Shown here: in pieces, positions 16,843 through 23,477 of the stretch
Layout: each line of letters begins with the position of its first letter
Numbering within the stretch: the first letter of the stretch is position 1
NCBI RefSeq assembly: GCF_001879715.1
Contig: NZ_MNBW01000005.1
Coordinates: forward strand, 124,001 to 188,000
Direction: 5' to 3'
Length of the DNA stretch: 64,000 nt
Source of the DNA: Nioella nitratireducens
Lineage (GTDB): Bacteria > Pseudomonadota > Alphaproteobacteria > Rhodobacterales > Rhodobacteraceae
Program-made: the position numbers and the translations under genes
The notes under the pieces: model-generated
The model's database searches: none
Told to the model about the DNA's origin: nothing
The model's input: the letters and a program-made list of their open reading frames with translations, nothing else

Positions 16843-18222
16843 TCAGGCCGCCGTGGCCGAGACCGTCACCTGATTGCGCCCCTCATGTTTGGAGCCGTAC
16901 AGCGCCCGGTCCGCCCGCTCGATCAGTGCGACTGCGCCCTCGCCCGCGTCGACGGCCATGGCCAACCCGACGCTGAGCGTCACCGAAATCGGGTGCGGCG
17001 CGGCATCCGGCACCGGGCGGGCACCGATGGCCTCTCGCACCCGTTCGGCGCAGAACAGCGCCGTGTCCGGGTCGGTGTCTTGCAGTGCGACGAGAAATTC
17101 CTCGCCGCCGAGCCGCGCAATCAGGTCGCCGGGCCGCAAGGTGGCGCGCAGGCGCTTGGCCACGGTGGACAACACCCGGTCGCCCGCCGCATGGCCGTGC
17201 CGGTCGTTGACCAGCTTGAAATGATCGAGGTCCAGCATCATCACGGCCACCCCCCGGCCCGGCGCGGCCAGCATCCGGTCAAGCCGGCGCAGCGCGTAGC
17301 GGCGGTTGTGCAGCCCGGTCAGGCTGTCGGTGACGGCCAGTTCCAACCCTGCCTCGACCGTTTCGCGCAGCCGATCCGATTGCCGTTTCCGGCGCAGTTG
17401 GGTCTGGATGCGCACCGCCAGTTCTTCGGGCCGGAAAGGATCGTAAAGGATGTCGCCCGCGCCCAGATCGAGCGCGACCGCCCCCCGTTCGGCATCGTTG
17501 CGCGGCAGGATCATCACGGCAGCGGCATGGCGTGTGGCGGGGCGCGAGCGCAGGTCGGACAACAGCCGCAGACCATCGTTGCGCGCGCCAAGATCGGCGG
17601 CAATCACGTAGACGTCGGGGGCGCTGCCCCCGCCCGGCACGCCGCCGGGCTGCGCCTGAAGGGCGCGTTCGCGGGGCAGCACGTCATACCGGCAGCTGCC
17701 GCGCGGTTCCAGCGCGCGTTTCCACGTCAGGCCGGTCGCCGGATCGGGGGCCACGAGCGCCACCTTGCCCGGCCCGTCAAAACCGCTGGCGGTTTCGGAA
17801 AACCCGAGACCGGCGTAGGAGTCTTCCCGCAGGCGCAATTCGCGCTGGATTTCATGGGCGCGCAGCAGCGACCGGACCCGCGCCAGCAGCGTGATCTCAT
17901 CGACCGGCTTGGTCAGGTAATCGTCCGCCCCGCATTGCAGCCCCTGCATCTTGCTGGCGTGATCGCACAGGGCGGTGACGAGGATGATCGGAATATCGGC
18001 TGTCGCCGGGTCGGCCTTGAGCCGCTGACAGACGCTGACCCCGCTCATGTCCGGCATCATCACGTCGAGCAGGATCAGGTCGGGCTGTTCCGACGCGGCC
18101 AGCCGCAGCGCGGCCTCTCCGCAATCGGCCTGCAATACGCTGTAGCAGGCCGCCGCGAGCTTGACCTTCATGACGATGCGATTGGTGGCCACGTCGTCCA
18201 CAACAAGAATACGCCCTGTCAT
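16843..18222 (-). CDS. pleD: PleD-type response regulator diguanylate cyclase
   Basis: A 459-residue REC-REC-GGDEF protein making cyclic di-GMP. The first receiver (residues 1 to 120) keeps ILVVDDVATNRIV, the phosphoacceptor in ILLDVMMPDMSG and the lysine in LTKPVDE. The second receiver is degenerate and lacks a clear aspartate. The cyclase domain has the active motif RLGGEEF and the inhibition site RPGD five residues upstream. In Caulobacter PleD governs the motile-to-sessile change. ATG starting MTGRILVV was chosen by homology; the longer upstream reading frame is not conserved. It is divergent from the DUF3572 gene. Confidence 0.93.
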   Translation of the reverse strand: MTGRILVVDDVATNRIVMKVKLAAACYSVLQADCGEAALRLAASEQPDLILLDVMMPDMSGVSVCQRLKADPATADIPIILVTALCDHASKMQGLQCGADDYLTKPVDEITLLARVRSLLRAHEIQRELRLREDSYAGLGFSETASGFDGPGKVALVAPDPATGLTWKRALEPRGSCRYDVLPRERALQAQPGGVPGGGSAPDVYVIAADLGARNDGLRLLSDLRSRPATRHAAAVMILPRNDAERGAVALDLGAGDILYDPFRPEELAVRIQTQLRRKRQSDRLRETVEAGLELAVTDSLTGLHNRRYALRRLDRMLAAPGRGVAVMMLDLDHFKLVNDRHGHAAGDRVLSTVAKRLRATLRPGDLIARLGGEEFLVALQDTDPDTALFCAERVREAIGARPVPDAAPHPISVTLSVGLAMAVDAGEGAVALIERADRALYGSKHEGRNQVTVSATAA

Positions 18223-18313
18223 CGAATGCTCCGCCGCTGTTTCTCTCTGGGCTTTCTTCCTTCTTGCGCCCAAAAGGTTAACAAACCCTTTAGCCGCGAG
18301 GAGGCAGAGTAAG

Positions 18314-18592
18314 ATGACAGAGAGCAGGGCCGAGGAAATCGCGTTGCTGGCCATGGGCTGGCTGGCGGGCAATGACGCGTTGTTGCCAGTCTTCATGGGG
18401 GCCAGCGGCGCCTCGCTCGACGACCTGCGCAAAGGCGCGTCTGACCCTGCTTTTCTTGGCTCTGTGCTGGATTTCCTGATGATGGATGACGCGTGGGTCA
18501 TCGCCTGCTGCGACTCGCTGAGCCTGCCCTACGAGACGATGTTGCAAGCGCGTCAGGGGCTGCCCGGCGGAAATCTGCCGAGCTGGACCTAG
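18314..18592 (+). CDS. DUF3572 protein
   Basis: A 92-residue protein of family DUF3572, starting MTESRAEEIALLAMGWLA and containing FLDFLMMDDAWVIACCDS-like residues (VLDFLMMDDAWV, then LPYETMLQARQGLPGG). It is probably a helical cytoplasmic protein of unknown function. The gene is the divergent neighbour of pleD, an association seen repeatedly in alphaproteobacteria, so a link to PleD signalling is possible. GAGGCAGAG lies upstream of the ATG. Confidence 0.85.
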   Translation: MTESRAEEIALLAMGWLAGNDALLPVFMGASGASLDDLRKGASDPAFLGSVLDFLMMDDAWVIACCDSLSLPYETMLQARQGLPGGNLPSWT

Positions 18593-18748
18593 TGTTTCTG
18601 GCCCAACGCAAGAGACCCGCCCAGCCCCTTTTGCCGTCATGCAGCCTGTGGGAAACCGCGGCCGCAGGACGCCGCGCATCATCGCCGGGCCGTCCCCCGG
18701 CACGTCGATTTGGCCGGGCTTGGCGCCCCGCTCTGGCCTATGTATTTC

Positions 18749-18795
18749 GCATGTTCGAGAAGGGCAAAACCGGTTCCCACTGGTGCCCGACATGC
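18749..18795. repeat. 47-bp interrupted palindromic element
   Basis: Outer arms GCATGT and ACATGC and inner arms GGGCA and TGCCC are in register around a centre containing AAAACCGGTTCCCACTGG. The rest of the 216-base gap between DUF3572 and the MarR gene shows no gene. It looks like the short palindromic intergenic elements with an AAAACCGGTTCCCAC core that occur in many alphaproteobacterial genomes; that resemblance is from memory and no second copy was seen in this window. Confidence 0.6.
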
Positions 18796-18808
18796 GCCGA
18801 GGCCAAGT

Positions 18809-19261
18809 TCAGCCCGCGGGCGCGGTTTCACCTGCGCTGAGCTTGCCAAGCAGGCGCTTGAGTTCCTGCTGTTCGGCGGCGGTCAGCTTGGCGTTGAAAT
18901 GGTCCATGTTCTCGGAACAGACGGGCACCGCCTGAATCATCCGGTCATACCCGGCCTGTGTCATCGTCACCTCGGTCATGCGGCGGTCTTCCCGTCCGAT
19001 GGCGCGGCTGATAAGCCCCTCGTTTTCCAAGGCCCGCAACGCGCGCGATGTGGCGGTGCGGTCGATCCCGACAAAGGCGGCGATGTCGGACGGGTTCTTC
19101 AGCCCCTCTTCGGCTACCGCCAGCAGGATGCACCAACCGATCCGCGTCAGGCCGAAATTGCGCAGCCCATCCTCGACCCGGCGTTCGACCAGTCGGGCGG
19201 CAAGCGTCGCGTGATAGCCGATGCTGTCATGCAGCCCGTATTTCTTTGAGTGTCCATCCAT
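18809..19261 (-). CDS. MarR-family transcriptional regulator
   Basis: A 150-residue winged-helix protein of the MarR family. The reading region is NPSDIAAFVGIDRTATSRAL, with the wing GLISRAIGREDRRMTEVTMT (Asp-Arg-Arg is the conserved wing motif). Flanking helices make the dimer interface. It probably represses its own gene and neighbours and responds to a small molecule that is unknown. A perfect ATTGTC/GACAAT palindrome covers its start region. Two in-frame ATGs nine bases apart are possible; the inner one is used here. The divergent neighbour is a HAD phosphatase. Confidence 0.9.
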   Translation of the reverse strand: MDGHSKKYGLHDSIGYHATLAARLVERRVEDGLRNFGLTRIGWCILLAVAEEGLKNPSDIAAFVGIDRTATSRALRALENEGLISRAIGREDRRMTEVTMTQAGYDRMIQAVPVCSENMDHFNAKLTAAEQQELKRLLGKLSAGETAPAG

Positions 19262-19262
19262 G

Positions 19263-19277
19263 ATTGTCATGGACAAT
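19263..19277. promoter_or_regulatory. MarR operator-like palindrome
   Basis: ATTGTC and GACAAT are exact inverted 6-base arms around ATG. The site overlaps the translation start of the marR gene and lies in the 103-base region shared with the divergent HAD hydrolase gene. Position and symmetry suit a MarR dimer for autoregulation. Another pair, TGTCCAT and ATGGACA, is nested in the same stretch. Confidence 0.6.
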
Positions 19278-19364
19278 ATTTCGCGCTCTTGGTCAAGGCT
19301 TTCGCATGCACGGGTGACAAAATCGTTACGGATCGGCAGTATGTGGCCCACGGGAGGACATTTC

Positions 19365-20120
19365 ATGATTTCTGCGATCCTGTTCGACAAGGACGGCACT
19401 CTTTTTGACTTTCAAGTCAGCTGGTCGGCGTGGGCTGTTGCCCTGCTGGACGATCTGGCACAGGGCGACGCGGCGCGGGCGGCGCAGTTGGGCGATCTGG
19501 TCGGATTCGACTGGGCCACGCGGCGTTTCCGTCCTGACAGCGTTGTCATCGCCGACACCGATGACGAGATCATCGAAGCCTTGTTGCCAGCCTTGCCCGG
19601 CGCCACCGGCGCGGCCCTGCGCACCCGGATCGGGCTGGCCGCGGCCCAGGCCCCGATGTGCGAGGCGGTGCCGCTGGCCCCGTTTCTCGATGGCCTCAAG
19701 GCGCGCGGGTTGCGCGTCGGGGTGGCCACCAATGACAGCGAGCAAGTGGCCCGCGCCCACCTGACCCAAGCCGGGGTGCTGGACCGGTTCGATTTCGTGA
19801 CCGGCGCCGACAGCGGCCACGGTGCCAAGCCCGCCCCCGGCATGTGCCTCGCCTTTGCCAAGGCGGTCGCGGTCCCGCCCGAGCGGGTGCTGATGGTGGG
19901 CGACAGCCTGCACGACCTCTGGGCCGGGCGCGCGGCCGGGATGCGGACACTGGCCGTGCTGACCGGCATGGCCGAGGCCGGGGTGCTGGCCCCCCATGCC
20001 GACCACCTGCTGCCCGATATCGGCGGACTCGACGGGTTGCTCGACTCTGACAATCGCCTGCCGCCGACTCTTCCGGCGCGAAATCCGACGCAAACGGAAT
20101 CAGAATCCGTCGCTATCTGA
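19365..20120 (+). CDS. HAD-family hydrolase
   Basis: A 251-residue haloacid-dehalogenase-superfamily phosphatase. Motif I is ILFDKDGTLFDF (nucleophile Asp and the second Asp), motif II is VGVATNDS, motif III is the lysine in GHGAKPAPGM, and motif IV is LMVGDSLHDLWAG. The cap between residues 20 and 90 is helical, so it belongs to subfamily IA. It resembles phosphoglycolate phosphatase-like and beta-phosphoglucomutase-like enzymes, but the substrate is uncertain. GGGAGGA precedes the ATG. It is divergent from marR and may be under its control. Confidence 0.88.
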   Translation: MISAILFDKDGTLFDFQVSWSAWAVALLDDLAQGDAARAAQLGDLVGFDWATRRFRPDSVVIADTDDEIIEALLPALPGATGAALRTRIGLAAAQAPMCEAVPLAPFLDGLKARGLRVGVATNDSEQVARAHLTQAGVLDRFDFVTGADSGHGAKPAPGMCLAFAKAVAVPPERVLMVGDSLHDLWAGRAAGMRTLAVLTGMAEAGVLAPHADHLLPDIGGLDGLLDSDNRLPPTLPARNPTQTESESVAI

Positions 20121-20178
20121 AAACTAACCCGCCGGTCGCTCGTCCACTCTGATCGCAACAGGATCGGAGAGGAACCGA

Positions 20179-21735
20179 ATGACCGACGCAACCCCCCGCC
20201 GCCGCCGCGCAGGTGGCCGCCGCGGACATGCCGACCGCGCAGGACACGCCGTCATCGACCAGATGCCGTGGCGCATTCCGGTCAACCCCGACCGTCCGGT
20301 CGAGCCGCTGACCGAAGAGGGGGTGCAGGCGATCCACCGCGGGGCCATGCGCATCCTGTCCGAGATCGGGATCGAGTTCCTCAACGAAGAGGCGGTGGCG
20401 TATCTCAAACAGGCCGGGTGCCTCGTTGACGGCACCAATGTGCGCATGGACGAGGATTTCGTGATGGACATGGTGGGCCGCGCGCCCGACCGGTTCACGA
20501 TCACGCCGCGCAACCCCGAGCGAAAGCTGACGATCGGCGGCAATCACATCGTTTTCGGCAATGTCTCGTCGCCGCCCAATGCCTGGGATATGGAACGCGG
20601 AAAACGCTCGGGCGATTTCGAAACCTACAAGGAATTCCTGAAGCTTACCCAGTATTTCAACTGCATCCACTTCGCCGGGGGCTATGCGCCCGAACCCATC
20701 GACGTGCATGCCTCGGTGCGGCATCTGGAATGCCTTTATGAAAAGCTGACGCTGACCGACAAGGTGGCCCATGCCTATTCGCTCGGGCGCGAGCGAGTCG
20801 AAGACGTGATGGAGATGGTGCGCATCGCGGGTGGTCTCAGCCCGGAAGAGTTCGCAGCCACGCCGCGGATGTATACCAACATCAACTCGGTCTCGCCGCT
20901 CAAGCATGATTTCCCGATGCTGGAAGGCGCGATGATCCTGGCCCGTGCCCGGCAGGGGGTGATCGTGACGCCCTTCACGCTGGCGGGGGCGATGGCCCCG
21001 GTCACCATGTCCGGTGCGGTCACGCTCAGCCTTGCCGAGGGGCTCGCCGCGATTGTCCTTTTGCAATACATATCCCCAGGATGCCCCGTCGGAATTGGCA
21101 CCTTTACGTCAAATGTCGACATGAAGTCCGGGGCCCCTGCCTTCGGAACCCCGGAATACATGCGCGCCACCCAGATGACCGGCCAGATGGCCCGGTTCTA
21201 TGGCCTGCCGATGCGCGCCAGCGGTGTGTGTGCCGCCAACGTGCCCGATGGGCAGGCGATGTGGGAGACCTCGAATTCGCTGTGGTCGGCGGTGCAGTCC
21301 GGCACCAACATGGTCTATCACGCGGCGGGCTGGCTGGAGGGCGGGCTGATCGCCTCGCCCGAGAAATTCGTAATGGATTGCGAAGTCTTGCAGATGATCC
21401 AGCGCTATTTCGAACCGGCGCTGTGGTCCACGGGCGACGAGGATATCGCCATCGACGCGATCCGCGAGGTCGGCCCCGGCGGGCATTACTTCGGGGTTCA
21501 GCACACGCAGGACAGGTATCAGGATGCCTTCTATGCGCCCATCGTCAGCGACTGGCGCAACTACGAGGCGTGGGACGCCGCTGGCGCCGTCTGGACGGCG
21601 GAACGGGCCCACAATATCTACAAGGAGATCATCGCAGGCTTTGAAGCGCCGCCGATGGACGAGGCCGTGCGCGAGGAATTGCGCGCCTTCGTGGACCGCC
21701 GCATCGCCGAGGGCGGCGCACCGACCGATTTCTGA
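20179..21735 (+). CDS. MttB-family (non-pyrrolysine) methyltransferase
   Basis: A 518-residue TIM-barrel protein of the trimethylamine methyltransferase superfamily. The N-terminus has a basic stretch, then IHRGAMRILSEIGIEFLNEE and LPMRASGVCAANVPDGQAMW-like residues around the middle (MRASGVCAANVPDGQA), both typical of MttB. No in-frame UAG codon is present, so it is the non-pyrrolysine class, like MtgB of Desulfitobacterium that demethylates glycine betaine to a corrinoid protein. No corrinoid protein or activase gene lies beside it. The substrate is unknown; a betaine-like methyl donor is a guess. Confidence 0.85.
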   Translation: MTDATPRRRRAGGRRGHADRAGHAVIDQMPWRIPVNPDRPVEPLTEEGVQAIHRGAMRILSEIGIEFLNEEAVAYLKQAGCLVDGTNVRMDEDFVMDMVGRAPDRFTITPRNPERKLTIGGNHIVFGNVSSPPNAWDMERGKRSGDFETYKEFLKLTQYFNCIHFAGGYAPEPIDVHASVRHLECLYEKLTLTDKVAHAYSLGRERVEDVMEMVRIAGGLSPEEFAATPRMYTNINSVSPLKHDFPMLEGAMILARARQGVIVTPFTLAGAMAPVTMSGAVTLSLAEGLAAIVLLQYISPGCPVGIGTFTSNVDMKSGAPAFGTPEYMRATQMTGQMARFYGLPMRASGVCAANVPDGQAMWETSNSLWSAVQSGTNMVYHAAGWLEGGLIASPEKFVMDCEVLQMIQRYFEPALWSTGDEDIAIDAIREVGPGGHYFGVQHTQDRYQDAFYAPIVSDWRNYEAWDAAGAVWTAERAHNIYKEIIAGFEAPPMDEAVREELRAFVDRRIAEGGAPTDF

Positions 21736-21744
21736 GACTGCACC

Positions 21745-21774
21745 GGGGGCAACCGTTTCTTAACGATTGCCCCC
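21745..21774 (+). terminator. Long hairpin between mttB-like and H-NOX genes
   Basis: GGGGGCAA and TTGCCCCC are perfectly complementary over 8 bases; an inner CGT/ACG pair continues the stem after one mismatch, around TTCTTA. It starts 9 bases after the methyltransferase stop. It lacks a T-run, so it may be a terminator for the upstream gene or a processing/attenuation signal for the H-NOX operon. Confidence 0.55.
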
Positions 21775-21809
21775 TAACACTGGCCCTCGAAACAGTGGGA
21801 GTCAGCGAC

Positions 21810-22397
21810 ATGCATGGTCTGGTAAACCGTGCCCTTCAGGGGTTCCTGACCGATACCTATGGCCAGGAGATCTGGGACGAGGTGCGCAGTCAGGCGGGGC
21901 TGCCGGTTGATGGCTTCGAGTCGATGTTGCACTACGAGGATCAACTGACTGCCGACACGATCTCGGCCGCGTCCGCCGTGCTGCACAAGGACCGCTGCAC
22001 CCTGCTGGAAGACCTCGGCACCTACCTGTTGTCGCATCCCAACCAAGAGGCGCTGAGGCGCCTGTTGCGCTTTGGCGGTGACCGGTTTTTCGATTTCATT
22101 CAATCGCTTGACGACCTGTCGGGGCGTGCGCGGCTGGCCGTGCCCGATCTCGACATGCCCGATCTGACGATCCGGCAGGACAACCGCAATCGCTTCGTTC
22201 TAGAGGTGCGGTGGGGTCTGCCGGGGGCGGGGTCGGTGTTTCTCGGGGCGCTGCGGGCGATGGCGGACGACTATGGAACGCTCGCCTTTTTCGAGGCGGG
22301 CGAGGGCGAGGAGGGCGTTGAAACCGTCGTGATCGAGTTGCTGGATCAATCCTTCTCGGCCGGGCGCAGCTTTTCCCTTGGGGAGCATCCGGCATGA
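21810..22397 (+). CDS. H-NOX-like protein lacking the heme-ligand histidine
   Basis: A 195-residue protein with the fold of heme nitric-oxide/oxygen binding (H-NOX) domains, starting MHGLVNRALQGFLTDTYG. At the place of the proximal heme ligand, where the family has L-D-x-L-H, this protein reads SLDDLSGRARLAVPDL, so serine replaces histidine. The propionate-binding Y-x-S-x-R motif is also not recognisable; the matching region is FVLEVRWGLPGAG. It may therefore not bind heme in the usual way. GGGAG lies 8 bases before the ATG. It overlaps the following diguanylate cyclase by ATGA, so they form one operon. Confidence 0.8.
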   Translation: MHGLVNRALQGFLTDTYGQEIWDEVRSQAGLPVDGFESMLHYEDQLTADTISAASAVLHKDRCTLLEDLGTYLLSHPNQEALRRLLRFGGDRFFDFIQSLDDLSGRARLAVPDLDMPDLTIRQDNRNRFVLEVRWGLPGAGSVFLGALRAMADDYGTLAFFEAGEGEEGVETVVIELLDQSFSAGRSFSLGEHPA

Positions 22398-23416
22398 TCC
22401 CGGACCGGGTGATCGGGCTGCCCGGGACGGCGCTGGATCAGGTCATGCCGATGCATCTGTGGTTCGGGGCCTCCGGGTTGATCAACCGGGCCGGGCCGAC
22501 CCTTGGCAAGATCGCCCGCGACGATCTGCGAAGGCGCCCGCTCTTTGACGTGCTTGATATCAAGCGCCCCCGGATCGCCGCCACCATACCCGCGCTATTG
22601 TCGTTGCAGGGGGTGCGGCTGTCGATCTGTCTGCGGGCCCGCCCCGACCTGCCATTGCGAGGAATGGTGGTGGCCTTGCCAGCGGGCACCGGCGGTTTGG
22701 TCAACCTCTCGCTCGGTCTGTCCTTTGCCAAGGCAGTGGCCGATTGCGGCCTGACGCTCAAGGATTTTTCCCCCTGTGATCAAACGGTTGACCTGCTCTA
22801 TCTGCGCGAGGCCAACGCCGCCATCGCACATGAATCCCGTCTGTTGACGGGGCGGCTGCAAACCGCCCGCGCCGCCGCCGAAGAACAGGCCCTGACCGAC
22901 ACGCTGACGGGGCTGGCCAACCGCCGGGCGATGGATTCCGCCCTGAAATCTCTGACCGACGCACCGATGCCGCGGTTTGGCCTGATGCATCTCGATCTCG
23001 ATTTCTTCAAGGAAGTGAATGACAGCCTTGGCCATGCCGCCGGCGATCATGTGCTGACCCATGTGGCCGATGTCCTGCGCTCGGAAATCCGGTTGGGCGA
23101 CGTGGTGGCGCGGGTCGGCGGCGATGAATTCGTGCTGCTCTTCCGGGATTGCGACGACCCCGACCTGTTGCAGGCCATCGGGGCGCGGCTCATTTCCCGG
23201 CTTGAGGAGCCGACGATTTTCGACGGCCAGCCCTGCCGCATTTCCGCCAGCGCCGGCTCTGTCCTGGCCTCGCGCTATGACCGGCCCGATCCCGACCGGA
23301 TGCTGAACGACGCTGATATCGCGCTTTATGCGTCGAAAAACCGGGGCCGCGCACAGCATACGCTGTTCGAGGAGGATCTGCTTGCCCTGCCGCCGAACCG
23401 GGCCCGCCCGAATTGA
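22394..23416 (+). CDS. HNOBA-like/GGDEF diguanylate cyclase
   Basis: A 340-residue protein. Residues about 15 to 130 resemble the heme-NO-binding-associated (PAS-like) domain of guanylate cyclases (HLWFGASGLINRAGPTLGKI, then PLRGMVVALPAGTGGLVNLS). A short coiled segment (ESRLLTGRLQTARAAAEEQA) leads into a GGDEF domain with RVGGDEF and the I-site RLGD upstream, so the cyclase should be active and feedback-inhibited by c-di-GMP. Partner of the H-NOX protein with which it overlaps; the coupled pair probably adjusts c-di-GMP in response to the H-NOX signal. Confidence 0.88.
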   Translation: MIPDRVIGLPGTALDQVMPMHLWFGASGLINRAGPTLGKIARDDLRRRPLFDVLDIKRPRIAATIPALLSLQGVRLSICLRARPDLPLRGMVVALPAGTGGLVNLSLGLSFAKAVADCGLTLKDFSPCDQTVDLLYLREANAAIAHESRLLTGRLQTARAAAEEQALTDTLTGLANRRAMDSALKSLTDAPMPRFGLMHLDLDFFKEVNDSLGHAAGDHVLTHVADVLRSEIRLGDVVARVGGDEFVLLFRDCDDPDLLQAIGARLISRLEEPTIFDGQPCRISASAGSVLASRYDRPDPDRMLNDADIALYASKNRGRAQHTLFEEDLLALPPNRARPN

Positions 23417-23421
23417 CCGGA

Positions 23422-23439
23422 CCCGCGCCGGGGCGCGGG
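23422..23439. terminator. Hairpin between cyclase and carB
   Basis: CCCGCGCC pairs with GGCGCGGG around two G bases. A second, weaker stem GTAAGG/CCTTAC follows. The site sits in the 61-base gap between the convergent cyclase and carB genes and may serve both strands. Confidence 0.5.
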
Positions 23440-23477
23440 CCTGTGTAAGGGGTCTTTGCAAGGGGCCTTACGCAGGG

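Noticed and set aside
18593-18808. Possible small gene with a HWCPTC motif
   Set aside because: The apparent motif comes from reading through the palindromic element, lacks a start with ribosome site and has no homology I recognise.
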